Below are positions 32,643-41,251 of a DNA stretch of 64,000 nt, in pieces (positions within the stretch are counted from its first letter, which is position 1; each line of letters opens with the position of its first letter). A program made the translations under genes and the position numbers. The DNA lies in assembly GCF_001753205.1 (NCBI RefSeq), contig NZ_CP017560.1, positions 2,976,001 to 3,040,000 on the forward strand, read 5' to 3'. Below the pieces are notes generated by a model. The model ran no database searches and had not been told where the DNA came from. It worked only from the letters and a program-made list of their open reading frames with translations. The DNA is from Sporosarcina ureilytica. Its GTDB lineage: Bacteria > Bacillota > Bacilli > Bacillales_A > Planococcaceae.

Positions 32643-33377
32643 CTATGACTTTCTTCTATATTGATTAGGCGTAATTCCTACTTCTTCCTTAAAAACTCTT
32701 GAAAAATATTGTGAACTTGTAAAACCTACCATATGGGCAATTCCGGTAATTGGAAGTCGAGAATATACGAGCAGTTGCTTCGCTTCCTTTATTCTCCTCC
32801 GATTTCTAAAGTGGCTAATTGTGACGCCTTTTTCCTGCTTAAATGTCCGCATCAAATGGGACGGATGAACAAATAATTGCCTAGCTATTTGTTCAATTGG
32901 AATTTCTTCCGTAAAATTCATCTCGATAAAGTTCTCTGTTTTCAAAACAAGTGAGTTCTTCTCATTATATTGAAATCGATTTATTGGATTGGAATAATAA
33001 TTTAACATATCCAAATGGATTTGCTCGAGACGTGAAATCGCATCGCTATGTTCAATTAAAATCGCATACTTCTCCGTCATATAATGGGCTTGTACCGCAC
33101 TTAAACCGCCTTTTTCAGCAAAATATCCGTAAAGTGTATTGTGGGAAAGAAGGAAATTTTTGTAAGAACGGAGTTTATTTCCAGGATTTCTTTTTAGTAA
33201 ATCCATAGAGTCATCTCCAATTAGGCGATCCACATCCGCCACATATTGTTTTGTCGCTCCAACATCTCCTTTTTCAATCGCTTTTAGCAATTTCTCTCTT
33301 AACTTATGGGCTTGTTCAATAATTTGCTGCTTTTCAATCGCAATCGTTTGTTTTTCATTTTCGGGGAATTGTTCCAT
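32643..33377 (-). CDS. AraC-family transcriptional regulator
   Basis: A 244-residue regulator. The C-terminal double helix-turn-helix is clear: EEIPIEQIARQLFVHPSHLMRTFKQEKGVTISHFRNRRRIKEAKQLL followed by LPITGIAHMVGFTSSQYFSRVFKEEVGITPNQYRRKS. The N-terminal 130 residues are helical and lack a cupin sensor; they resemble the sensor-less part of YSIRK/YesN-type regulators. Situated directly upstream of the deacetylase/symporter unit on the same strand, and separated from it by a terminator, it probably activates that unit. The ligand or signal is unknown. Confidence 0.88.
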   Translation of the reverse strand: MEQFPENEKQTIAIEKQQIIEQAHKLREKLLKAIEKGDVGATKQYVADVDRLIGDDSMDLLKRNPGNKLRSYKNFLLSHNTLYGYFAEKGGLSAVQAHYMTEKYAILIEHSDAISRLEQIHLDMLNYYSNPINRFQYNEKNSLVLKTENFIEMNFTEEIPIEQIARQLFVHPSHLMRTFKQEKGVTISHFRNRRRIKEAKQLLVYSRLPITGIAHMVGFTSSQYFSRVFKEEVGITPNQYRRKS

Positions 33378-33499
33378 AGGAAATCCTTTCTTGTTAAATT
33401 CATGTCATCGATATTTAGTATAATTTCAACATCGATAATTACCACAATTTTGGGCATATTACGAGATGAAGTCAAATATAACAAAACGGAGGTCAACAT

Positions 33500-33697
33500 A
33501 TGCCAAAAAATTTCCCAAGACCCAATGACACTGAGGCGGATCATGAAGAGAGAGTGGAAAAAACAATTCGTAATATGGAATCCGCGGAATTCGCGGCGGA
33601 GTTTGCAGAAGGAAAAGAACTAGAGGCGATTAAAGCGAAAAATAAACGTCGTGAAAACGCCTTGCGAGGCACACATCCGGAGACGGACAGGAAATAA
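33500..33697 (+). CDS. tlp: Small acid-soluble spore protein, Tlp family
   Basis: A 65-residue very hydrophilic protein. The conserved Tlp pattern is present: PRPNDTEADHEERVEKTIRN, then MESAEFAAEFAEGKELEAIKAKNKRRENAL, corresponding to the E-A-E...EFA...I-K-x-KN-x-RR-E block of Bacillus Tlp. Tlp is a minor spore-core protein made in the forespore under sigma-G. CGGAGGT lies seven bases before ATG 33500 and a terminator follows at once, so it is a monocistronic gene. The assignment is by motif memory and the protein is slightly shorter than B. subtilis Tlp. It supports a spore-forming host. Confidence 0.75.
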   Translation: MPKNFPRPNDTEADHEERVEKTIRNMESAEFAAEFAEGKELEAIKAKNKRRENALRGTHPETDRK

Positions 33698-33703
33698 TAT
33701 TAA

Positions 33704-33756
33704 GAGCAGCTTGACTTCTATCATTGATTGATGATGGAGGGCAAACTGCTTTTTTC
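33704..33756 (+). terminator. Rho-independent terminator after the tlp-like gene
   Basis: AGCAG-TTG (33704 onward) pairs with CAA-CTGCT, with ATCAT/ATGAT pairing inside, followed by TTTTTT. Tandem array 3 starts about 10 bases later. Confidence 0.75.
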
Positions 33757-33765
33757 TTGATTTCT

Positions 33766-34230
33766 TTTGGCGTTGCATTATTCGCCTAGCGTTGATTACT
33801 TTTATAGAAATGTTGCATGCTTTCTTGTAAACGTTATGAACTTTTATTATAACGTTGCATACTCCGGAAGGCATTGATTACTTTTGCAGAAACGTTGCAT
33901 TCTTCCTTAAGAACGTTGTGAACTTTTATAATTGCGTTGCATACTCCGCCTAGCGTTGATTACTTTTACAGAAGCGTTGCATGCTTCCTTAAGAACGTTG
34001 TGAACTTTTATAATAACGTTGCATACTCCGCCTAGCGTTGATTACCTTTATAGAAGCGTTGCATGCTTCCTTAAGAACGTTGTGAACTTTTATAATAACG
34101 TTGCATACTCCGCCTAGCGTTGATTACTTTTATAGAAACGTTGCATTCTTTCCTGTGGACGTTGTGAACTTTTGTGAAAGTGATGATTACTTCCCCTAAT
34201 GTGGATTACATTTACATAAGCGTTGTTCTA
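33766..34230. repeat. Tandem array 3, 82-bp period (about 5.5 copies)
   Basis: The motif (G/A)TTGATTAC starts at 33791, 33873, 33955, 34037 and 34119, an exact 82-base period. Units contain four sub-units: GCGTTGATTACTTTT, ACGTTGCATTCTTCC, ACGTTGTGAACTTTT and ACGTTGCATACTCCG. The first and last units are more degenerate (AACGTTATGAACTT, GTGATGATTACTTCC), as expected when decay starts at array edges. The sequence differs from arrays 1 and 2, but the architecture is the same. Confidence 0.92.
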
Positions 34231-34294
34231 ACAGCTTTGGCAAATCAAGTAAAATAGGATAAAGAATCATTCGCTTCGAAAGATTATCACAGCT

Positions 34295-34335
34295 AAAAAA
34301 CGTCCATCTACTATCAATAGTAGATGGACGTTTTT
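34295..34335. terminator. Strong bidirectional orphan terminator after array 3
   Basis: Perfect 13-base GC-containing stem (CGTCCATCTACTA at 34301-34313, complement at 34318-34330), four-base loop, six A residues on the left and five T residues on the right. No gene lies between tlp and this hairpin; only array 3 is there. It also has the A/T tracts to stop leftward transcripts. Confidence 0.85.
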
Positions 34336-34514
34336 AATAAATTCATAAAGAATACTAAATTCCTAAGCATTAATTGGATTAATTCGACATATACCAATTT
34401 CTTGCACATATACATTATACAAACACGTTTTATTATATTCCTCATTTGAAAAACTTGTTACTAAAAATGTACGACGGTTTGTTAGGCACTCCCATTTAAA
34501 GGAGGTGAAATCAA

Positions 34515-34622
34515 ATGACAACGTACGAAACGCTTAGCTTGCTTCTGCAACTCTCTGGCGGATGGATTGCTGCGATCTCGGTGTTGTTGTCGGTGATCTT
34601 TTTCTTCTCTAGAAAGAAGTAA
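34515..34622 (+). CDS. Holin-like type I toxin peptide, 35 residues (TxpA/BsrG/YonT-like)
   Basis: AAAGGAGGTG at 34500-34507 lies 7-8 bases before ATG 34515. The frame encodes MTTYETLSLLLQLSGG..., one transmembrane helix (WIAAISVLLSVIFFF) and the basic tail SRKK, then TAA. The M-[ST]-x-[YF]-x-[AT]-L-x-L start, single hydrophobic helix and KK end match the putative holin-like toxin family of Bacillales type I toxin-antitoxin loci (TxpA, BsrG, BsrE, YonT), in which translation is blocked by a convergent antisense RNA. The antisense RNA would overlap the 3' part, in the roughly 370 gene-free bases that follow, but I could not fix its promoter. The peptide is too short for most gene finders. Confidence 0.72.
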   Translation: MTTYETLSLLLQLSGGWIAAISVLLSVIFFFSRKK

Positions 34623-34734
34623 CCGTCTTCCCTCGGCAAAAGTGTCGACAATTACTTCTTTTCTTAGGAAAACATTTTTACTGTACCAAACATAGATACA
34701 CCGTCGTACGAGGTAAAAGAAAGTGAGGATTAGG

Positions 34735-34961
34735 ACTGCTGTAGGACTGAATGCTCAATGACAAACGCCCAATCCCTTCTTATTGTATGTTAACTTTTCT
34801 AGTATATGAACACTTTTTTAATAGATTTACAAATTTAAATGACACCATTTATTTACAACAACGCGGTTTAGCTCTTGTTTTCATTTGGGCACCTTCCCCA
34901 TAATGACTAGTTAACTAGACTTATGCAGAAAGCATGACTTTCAGCCCCCTCCTACAGCAGT
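34735..34961. repeat. Inverted repeat pair enclosing a gene-free segment downstream of the toxin-like gene
   Basis: ACTGCTGTAGGA (34735-34746) recurs in perfect inverted form as TCCTACAGCAGT (34950-34961). Similarity continues inward (CTGAATGCT versus CTGAAAGTCATGCT read from the right). The 227-base segment has no gene. It may be a small non-autonomous element, or part of the regulatory RNA region of the toxin-like gene, or a leader structure of the protease gene. Confidence 0.55.
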
Positions 34962-35001
34962 TTTAACGTGTTTTAACTATAAACCTAAAGGAGGATTTAT
35001 T

Positions 35002-35973
35002 TTGGCAAATTATGTGCACTTGATTCCTCATAAAGTGATTGTGAACGTAGCGGAAGCTAATGAAGTACCTACAGGTGTTGAACTGATTCAGGCGCCGAAA
35101 ATTTGGCCGACAACTAAAGGAAAAGGGATTACCGTAGCCGTTCTAGACACAGGTTGCGATAACCATCCCGAATTAAATGAACGAATTATCGGGGGTCGGA
35201 ATTTTACCGACGATGATCGAGGCAATCCAGATATATTCTTAGATTACAATGGGCACGGCACGCATGTCGCTGGCACAATTGCCGCCCAGGAGAATAAAAA
35301 AGGGGTCATCGGCGTCGCCCCCGAAGCAAACTTGCTCGTTGTAAAGGTGTTAAATAAAAAAGGGGCCGGACAATATGATTGGATTATTCAAGGCATTCAT
35401 TATGCAATCGAACAAAAAGTGGATATTATTTCCATGTCATTAGGTGGACCGCAAGATGTGCCTGAACTGCACGAAGCAATAAAAAAGGCAATTGCGCACA
35501 ATATTCTTGTTGTCTGCGCGGCTGGCAACGAAGGCGATGGCAATGAAGATACCGATGAATACGCCTATCCCGGCCATTACAATGAAGTGATTTCCGTTGG
35601 CGCGATTAACCACGAACGCAATCCGACCGACTTCACGAATTCGCATAATGAAATCGACGTAGTTGCGCCAGGCGAAGAAATTCTATCAACCTATTTAAAT
35701 GGAAAATATGCAACATTAAGCGGCACATCAATGGCAGCCCCCCACGTATCCGGTGCACTCGCGCTAATTAAAAATTTAGTGAACGACAGTTTCGAACGCG
35801 AACTGACTGAACCGGAACTGTATGCACAACTGATTAAAAGAACAGTACCATTAGGCTTTTCGCCGAAATTGGAAGGTAGCGGACTCGTGTATTTAACTGT
35901 TCTTGATCATTTGAAAAATGTATTTGAAGGTGAAAAGAAATCACTCGTGTTAAATCCTCGCGTTCCGCTCTAA
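35002..35973 (+). CDS. ispA: Intracellular subtilisin-like serine protease (IspA type)
   Basis: A 323-residue S8 peptidase without a signal peptide. The N-terminal VHLIPHKVIVN corresponds to the LIPY/F pro-segment motif that keeps intracellular subtilisins inactive until processed. The catalytic triad is Asp49 (AVLDTGCD), His85 (YNGHGTHVAG) and Ser243 (LSGTSMAAPHVSGA); the oxyanion Asn is in CAAGNEGDG. It degrades cytoplasmic proteins in late growth and sporulation. The TTG start has AAAGGAGGA eight bases upstream. It is monocistronic with a terminator 18 bases past the stop. The closest known relative by memory is B. subtilis IspA. Confidence 0.94.
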   Translation: MANYVHLIPHKVIVNVAEANEVPTGVELIQAPKIWPTTKGKGITVAVLDTGCDNHPELNERIIGGRNFTDDDRGNPDIFLDYNGHGTHVAGTIAAQENKKGVIGVAPEANLLVVKVLNKKGAGQYDWIIQGIHYAIEQKVDIISMSLGGPQDVPELHEAIKKAIAHNILVVCAAGNEGDGNEDTDEYAYPGHYNEVISVGAINHERNPTDFTNSHNEIDVVAPGEEILSTYLNGKYATLSGTSMAAPHVSGALALIKNLVNDSFERELTEPELYAQLIKRTVPLGFSPKLEGSGLVYLTVLDHLKNVFEGEKKSLVLNPRVPL

Positions 35974-35990
35974 AGCTAGAATAATTGAAA

Positions 35991-36030
35991 AAGGAAGCTG
36001 ACAATTTGTTGTATCGTCAGCTTCCTTCAT
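35991..36030. terminator. Bidirectional terminator between ispA-like and DPG-synthetase-like genes
   Basis: Perfect 12-base stem (AAGGAAGCTGAC at 35991-36002, complement at 36016-36027) with a 13-base loop. The minus-strand side has TTTTTC after the stem; the plus side has a weak T tract. Confidence 0.85.
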
Positions 36031-36041
36031 GTCTTTATTAA

Positions 36042-37385
36042 TTATTTCACCAACATCTTTTCCTTAATAAAGCTTTCTAATACATCCTTCAAATTCGGAC
36101 TACTTACTTCATCCAACTCATAATGCACACGTGTATAAGGTTTGTTAATCGAAATGACTCGAGATAAATCCATTGGCGTGCCAATAATCACTGCGTCACA
36201 ATCAGCGTTGTTAATCGTTTCCTCTAAGTCCTTCAATTGTTGTTCCCCGTACCCCATCGCTGGAAGAACGTTGCCAATATGGTCAAATTTATCAAAAGTA
36301 TTTACTAAAGAGCCTACTGCAAAAGGACGTGGGTCAATGATTTCCTTCACACCTAGACGTTCCGCCGCAACTGAACCAGCACCGAGATGCATTTCCCCAT
36401 GCGTTAACGTCGGGCCGTCTTCAACGATAAGTACACGTTTTCCAACAATACTTTTAGGATGATCGACTGTAATTGTTGATTCGGCTTTAATGATCGTACT
36501 CTCAGGACTTGCGAATTTAATATTATTCTCCACAATCTCCACTGCTTCAGCAGATGCACTGTCTACTTTATTAATAATCGCAACGTCTGTCGTTCTTAAA
36601 CAAACTTCACCTGGATAATATTTCAACTCATGTCCCGGACGATGCGGATCCAATACAGTGATGGCTAAGTCAGGCTCGTAAAATGAAAAATCATTGTTTC
36701 CACCGTCCCATAAAATGACGTCACATCCATCAGGATCATTTTCCGCCGCCTCTAAAATGTCCGCATAATCCACACCCGCATAAATAATATTTCCGCGCGC
36801 TACATGTGGTTCATATTCTTCCATTTCTTCAATCGTACAGTTATGTTTCTTTAAATCTTCAACCGTTGCAAAACGCTGAACGCGTTGCGCATTTAAATCT
36901 CCGTAAGGCATTGGATGTCTAACGGCAACAACTTTTAAATTATGCGCAAGTAAGGTTTCAATCACTTTTCGTGCCGTTTGACTTTTCCCAGTTCCCGTTC
37001 GCACTGCACACACAGAAATAACTGGTTTATTACTCTTTAACATCGTACTTTTCGGCCCAAGCAATGTGAAATTCGCACCCGCTGCGTTCACGACTGCACT
37101 CACACCCATGACCTCATCATAACTGACATCACTATAAGCAAACACACACTCGTCTACTTCTAGTTTTTGAATTAATGCAGGCAATTCATCTTGTGAATAA
37201 ATCGGAATCCCCGCTGGATACAATTCCCCCGCTAATTCACTCGGATATTTACGACCATCTATATCAGGAATTTGTGCTGCTGTAAAAGCAACAACCTCAT
37301 ATTCGTTGTTATCACGATAATATGTATTAAAGTTATGGAAATCTCTTCCTGCCGCGCCGATAATAATCACTTTTTTTCTACTCAT
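36042..37385 (-). CDS. Cyclic 2,3-diphosphoglycerate synthetase-like P-loop NTPase
   Basis: A 447-residue cytoplasmic protein. A Rossmann-like N-terminal domain (KKVIIIGAAGRDFHNFNTYYRD) is followed by a P-loop, VCAVRTGTGKSQTARK (125-140), and the GTPase-like segment ILWDGGNNDFSFYEPDLAITVLDPHRPGHE. The domain order matches archaeal cyclic 2,3-diphosphoglycerate synthetase, and many bacterial homologues carry that name although bacteria of this type are not known to make the compound. Motifs for nucleotide binding are intact. It stands alone between terminators, so context gives no clue to its reaction. An ATP- or GTP-dependent ligase or carboxylate-activating role is possible. Confidence 0.83.
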   Translation of the reverse strand: MSRKKVIIIGAAGRDFHNFNTYYRDNNEYEVVAFTAAQIPDIDGRKYPSELAGELYPAGIPIYSQDELPALIQKLEVDECVFAYSDVSYDEVMGVSAVVNAAGANFTLLGPKSTMLKSNKPVISVCAVRTGTGKSQTARKVIETLLAHNLKVVAVRHPMPYGDLNAQRVQRFATVEDLKKHNCTIEEMEEYEPHVARGNIIYAGVDYADILEAAENDPDGCDVILWDGGNNDFSFYEPDLAITVLDPHRPGHELKYYPGEVCLRTTDVAIINKVDSASAEAVEIVENNIKFASPESTIIKAESTITVDHPKSIVGKRVLIVEDGPTLTHGEMHLGAGSVAAERLGVKEIIDPRPFAVGSLVNTFDKFDHIGNVLPAMGYGEQQLKDLEETINNADCDAVIIGTPMDLSRVISINKPYTRVHYELDEVSSPNLKDVLESFIKEKMLVK

Positions 37386-37570
37386 AGCGTTCCCTCCCGA
37401 AACTGTAACTAATAATCATAATTATAACCGTTACTGCATATTAATACAACTATTTGTTTAACAAATAATGAGTGACTTACAGTTCCTCATGCATTGTTAA
37501 TAGAATATTCCTAAACATCTGGTAAGATAAGATCATTAGTCTATTAAATCATTCGATAGGGGCGATTATG

Positions 37571-38362
37571 ATGGATCTTGAATTAACAAATAAAAATGTT
37601 GTTGTAATGGCATCGAGTAAAGGACTTGGAAGGGCGACGGCTTTAGAGTTTGCCAAGGCAGGGGCAAATGTTTTCCTGACAAGTCGGAGCGAAGCATCAT
37701 TGCATGAAACAGCAGATGAGCTCAAACAACTATCTGGAAATAAAAAAATCTACTATCAACCATGTGACATGGCTTCCGGAGAGGATATTGAAAATCTTTT
37801 TCAAGGAGTCAATCAGAAACTAGGTTCAGTTGATATTCTCATTAACAATACGGGTGGCCCTAAAGCGGGTGGGTTTGAAGCAGTCACTGATGAAGACTGG
37901 TTTGAATCCTTCGAGAAAAATTTGCTCAGTTATATTCGGACAACCCGGGCAGTGATTCCGCATATGAAAGACCAACAATTCGGTCGTATTATCAACATCT
38001 CCTCTTCTTCTACCAAAGAAGTAATTGATCACTTAATTCTTTCAAACACATTCCGTTCTGGCATGGTGGGCCTTACAAAGTCACTCGCCCGTGAATTGGC
38101 ACCACACAACATACTCGTCAATACTGTAGGACCTGGCCGCATTGAAACGGACCGCCTGATTGAACTCGATACGATTACAGCTGATAAAAAAGGGGTTTCT
38201 ATGGAGGAAGTAGTCGACATGAACAATCGACATATTCCGTTAGGTCGCTATGGTAAGCCGGAGGAATTCGCCAAGATAGTCGTGTTTCTTGCATCCAGTG
38301 CGAACACTTACCTTACAGGGCAATCGCTCGTTGTGGATGGCGGGATGTTGAAGGCGTTGTAA
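37571..38362 (+). CDS. Short-chain dehydrogenase/reductase with atypical active site
   Basis: A 263-residue SDR. The N-terminal cofactor loop is ASSKGLGRATALEFAKAGA instead of TGxxxGxG; NNTGGP replaces NNAG; INISSSSTKEVIDHLILSN is where Ser and the YxxxK pair normally stand, but Tyr and Lys are absent (LSNTFRSGMVGLTKSLA, with Arg in the Lys position region). The C-terminal NTVGPGRIETDR and LTGQSLVVDGGML are standard. This subgroup, found in Bacillales (YtkK/YgfF-like), may act as a non-classical reductase or a non-enzymatic binding protein. Two adjacent ATG codons (37568 and 37571) follow AGGGG; the second has the better spacing. Confidence 0.88.
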   Translation: MDLELTNKNVVVMASSKGLGRATALEFAKAGANVFLTSRSEASLHETADELKQLSGNKKIYYQPCDMASGEDIENLFQGVNQKLGSVDILINNTGGPKAGGFEAVTDEDWFESFEKNLLSYIRTTRAVIPHMKDQQFGRIINISSSSTKEVIDHLILSNTFRSGMVGLTKSLARELAPHNILVNTVGPGRIETDRLIELDTITADKKGVSMEEVVDMNNRHIPLGRYGKPEEFAKIVVFLASSANTYLTGQSLVVDGGMLKAL

Positions 38363-38403
38363 TCGGTTTAGGTACTTGTGGCTCATAATTCTATCATTAT
38401 GCT

Positions 38404-38436
38404 AAGCCCGTTATTTCAACATTGGACGGGCTTTTA
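38404..38436 (+). terminator. Rho-independent terminator after the SDR gene
   Basis: AAGCCCGT (38404-38411) pairs with ACGGGCTT (38425-38432), then TTAAC. It is a short GC-rich stem with a 13-base loop. Confidence 0.65.
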
Positions 38437-38483
38437 ACATTGTTTACGCATAATTGAACTATGCATAGGGAAATCCAAAAATT

Positions 38484-38518
38484 AAAAAGTCGACAACTTA
38501 CACGATTGTCGACTTTTT
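38484..38518. terminator. Bidirectional terminator before the M20 amidohydrolase stop
   Basis: Perfect 13-base palindrome AAAAAGTCGACAA / TTGTCGACTTTTT with a nine-base loop. It ends the minus-strand amidohydrolase transcript and backs up the SDR terminator. Confidence 0.85.
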
Positions 38519-38535
38519 ACTTCTACTATTTATTT

Positions 38536-39720
38536 TTATTCCCCGACATACTCCCATACAACATGCGCAACAGATTTCGCGGCGACGAGCAATGCATCTT
38601 CATCAATATCAAATTTAGGATGATGATTAAAATAGGCCTTTTCAACACCCTTTGGTTTACAGCCGATATAATAGAAGGTGCCTGGTACTTTTTCCAAGTA
38701 ATACGAGAAATCTTCTGAGCCTGATAACATTGGGTACTCGGCAACTTTCGTAATCGCCGGGTCGTTGGCGTTTTCTAGAATTGACGCAACTTCCGAAGTA
38801 ATTTCAGGATCATTATATAACGGCGGATAATCTGGGATGTAGGTTAATTCGCATGTAACGCCGAATTCTTCTTGAATCCCGTTCGTAATCCGGTGCATTT
38901 CTTTGTCGATGATTTCTGCCGTTTTGTCGTTCATATAGCGGACATCGCCTTCAATTTCAATGCGGTCTTTAATGACATTAAATGTTCCTTTTCCATCAAA
39001 TGAACCAATTGTGACAACACCCATCTCAAACGGATTGATTCGCCGACTGACGATTGTTTGCACAGCAGTTACAAAATGCGCACCTGCAACGATTGGGTCA
39101 TTCGCATTTTGTGGCGATGAACCATGTCCACCTATCCCTTGAATCACCAACTTAAAATACGATCTTCCAGACATCGCATAACCGCTACGATAACCGATTT
39201 CGCCAGCTGGGTTTGTTGGGAATAAATGTGTGCCGAAAACAGCATCTAAGTCGTCTAAAATACCCGATTCCACAATACTTTTTGCACCGCCCGGAGGTGT
39301 TTCTTCCGCATGTTGGTGAATAATTTTGATTGTGCCTGCAATCGATGACTTTATTTGAATCAAACAATCTGCCAGAATCATCATATAAGCCGTATGCCCG
39401 TCATGACCGCACGCATGCATAACGCCTTCGTTTTTCGATTTAAACGGGACATCCGTTTCTTCGTGAATCGGCAATGCATCGAAATCTGCACGTAAACCAA
39501 TGACTTTTCCAGGTTTATCACCTTTAATTGTGACGATAATTCCGTAGCCGTTTCCGACATTCGTTTGAACCTCTACATCTTTCCCTTTATAAAAATTCTC
39601 AATATATTTCGCTGTCTGTTCTTCTTCAAAAGAAAGTTCAGGATTTTCATGTAGATGACGTCGGATTTGAATCATTTCATCTTTTCGACTTTCAAGCATG
39701 TCTAATAACTTTTGCTTCAA
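38536..39720 (-). CDS. M20-family amidohydrolase
   Basis: A 394-residue dinuclear metallohydrolase of the M20D (hippurate hydrolase/N-acetyl-diaminopimelate deacetylase/IAA-amino-acid hydrolase) group. Metal ligands are Cys104 and His106 in VMHACGHDGHTA, Glu139/Glu140 in QHAEETPPGG, His in VFGTHLF, and His in NHHPKFDID near the C-terminus. The dimerisation domain starts FKLVIQGIGGHGSSPQ. It removes acyl groups from N-acyl amino acids or similar amides in the cytoplasm. The start is TTG 39720, nine bases after AAGGAG. It is related to the partial gene at 1-329, but the genes are not linked. The substrate cannot be told. Confidence 0.92.
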   Translation of the reverse strand: MKQKLLDMLESRKDEMIQIRRHLHENPELSFEEEQTAKYIENFYKGKDVEVQTNVGNGYGIIVTIKGDKPGKVIGLRADFDALPIHEETDVPFKSKNEGVMHACGHDGHTAYMMILADCLIQIKSSIAGTIKIIHQHAEETPPGGAKSIVESGILDDLDAVFGTHLFPTNPAGEIGYRSGYAMSGRSYFKLVIQGIGGHGSSPQNANDPIVAGAHFVTAVQTIVSRRINPFEMGVVTIGSFDGKGTFNVIKDRIEIEGDVRYMNDKTAEIIDKEMHRITNGIQEEFGVTCELTYIPDYPPLYNDPEITSEVASILENANDPAITKVAEYPMLSGSEDFSYYLEKVPGTFYYIGCKPKGVEKAYFNHHPKFDIDEDALLVAAKSVAHVVWEYVGE

Positions 39721-39833
39721 CTTGCACCGCTCCTTATCGTCTAAAATTCATCGTAAAAATTTCACTCGCCCAAATAATTAATTCAATTTTAACATTCGAC
39801 TTTATTATGAGCAATCGGAAAATTATCGATTTT

Positions 39834-39867
39834 AAAAAACGAAAGATCATGCCATCTTTCGTTTTTT
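39834..39867. terminator. Bidirectional terminator between amidohydrolase promoter region and nupC-like gene
   Basis: AAAAAACGAAAGAT pairs perfectly with ATCTTTCGTTTTTT around CATGCC. On the minus strand it ends the nucleoside-transporter transcript. Confidence 0.85.
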
Positions 39868-39880
39868 TACTCGTATTTAC

Positions 39881-41092
39881 TTAAATAAACATCCCTGCAA
39901 TGGCTGCGCTTAGTAATGAAGCAAGCATTCCACCCGCAACTGCCCGAATGCCTAGTCGTGCAATATCTGGACGTCTGCTCGGCGCCATTTCGCCCAAGCC
40001 GCCTAACAGAATTGCAAGTGAACTTAAGTTTGCAAATCCACAGAGTGCAAAACTGACGACAATAACCGTCTTAGGAGAAAGCGCTGGAATTTCAGGCGCA
40101 AATGCCGCATACGCAACAAATTCGTTTAAGACGAGTTTTTGACCGATGAAGCTACCTGCCGTCACTGCTTCAGCCCACGGAACACCAATTGCAAAAGCTA
40201 GCGGCGAGAATATGATGCCTAAAATGCCTTCAAGTGTGAGATTTTCAAATCCAAACCATGCGCCAATGCCGCCTAGCATGCCGTTGATCAAGGCAATTAA
40301 TGCAATAAAAGCAAGTAACATTGCACCAACATTTAACGCGAGCTTCAAACCATCGCCTGCCCCGCGCGCAGCAGCGTCGATAACGTTAACCGAACTACCA
40401 TCTTTCTCCATGTCAAATTCAGTAACAGCCGCTTCGTCACGTTCAGGGATCATGATTTTCGCCATAATCAATCCCGCCGGCGCTGCCATAAAACTTGCGG
40501 CAAGTAAGTATTCAAGTGGAACACCTAATAAAGCATAGCCCGCAAGAACTGAACCTGCAATCGAAGCAAGTCCACCTGTCATCACAGCGAATAATTCAGA
40601 TCTCGTCATATTTGCTAAAAACGGACGAATGACAAGCGGCGCTTCCGTTTGACCGACGAATATATTGGCAGCCGCGGAAATTGACTCGGGACGACTCGTA
40701 CCAAGAAGTTTAGACAGCCCACCGCCAATTAGTTTAATGACCCATTGCATAATTCCGAGATAATACAACACGGATATTAAAGATGAAAAGAAAATAATAA
40801 TCGTTAATACTTGAAACGCAAACACAAACCCGAATTCATTTGTATCAGCGGCTGGCCCAAATAAAAACGCAACCCCTTCACCCGCATAGTCAATGACATT
40901 CTGAACTTTCCCTGAAAACCATTCTAGTGCAGCTCTTCCTGTTTTCCACTTCAAAACAATAAATGCAAAAAGGATTTGGATCGCCAATCCAACTGAAATC
41001 GTTCTAAAATTAATCGATTTCTTTCCATCCGACAATAAAAAGGCAATACAAAGCACAACGAATATGCCGAAAATACCCCATAATAAATTCAT
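39881..41092 (-). CDS. nupC: NupC-family concentrative nucleoside transporter
   Basis: A 403-residue CNT permease with about ten hydrophobic segments. Family motifs are [22 protein letters not shown] (here [35 protein letters not shown]), [49 protein letters not shown] and, near the end, [20 protein letters not shown]. It takes up nucleosides with H+ or Na+. ATG 41092 follows GAGGTGG; a GTG at 41101 overlaps that site. It is a single gene bounded by a terminator; no nucleoside-degrading enzyme adjoins it. Purine versus pyrimidine preference is not readable. Confidence 0.92.
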   Translation of the reverse strand: MNLLWGIFGIFVVLCIAFLLSDGKKSINFRTISVGLAIQILFAFIVLKWKTGRAALEWFSGKVQNVIDYAGEGVAFLFGPAADTNEFGFVFAFQVLTIIIFFSSLISVLYYLGIMQWVIKLIGGGLSKLLGTSRPESISAAANIFVGQTEAPLVIRPFLANMTRSELFAVMTGGLASIAGSVLAGYALLGVPLEYLLAASFMAAPAGLIMAKIMIPERDEAAVTEFDMEKDGSSVNVIDAAARGAGDGLKLALNVGAMLLAFIALIALINGMLGGIGAWFGFENLTLEGILGIIFSPLAFAIGVPWAEAVTAGSFIGQKLVLNEFVAYAAFAPEIPALSPKTVIVVSFALCGFANLSSLAILLGGLGEMAPSRRPDIARLGIRAVAGGMLASLLSAAIAGMFI

Positions 41093-41251
41093 AAATTCCA
41101 CCTCTGTATTTCATTATTTCCATACGGTCAATCATTCTGAAAATGCATAACACTGCGTCATTATCAGCCTTATCCCAGTTTGGACATTCGAAATTTTATC
41201 AAATTTATTCACCAAAGTAAAAGGACTGAATTGTACAAAAAGCGAATAAGA

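Noticed and set aside
33299..33623. Overlapping small frames between the AraC and tlp-like genes
   Set aside because: Out of frame with the tlp-like gene, which has the only good ribosome site and family resemblance.
40146..40538. Open frame of 130 codons antisense to nupC
   Set aside because: Reverse of a clear transporter gene; its composition reflects the reverse complement of hydrophobic codons.
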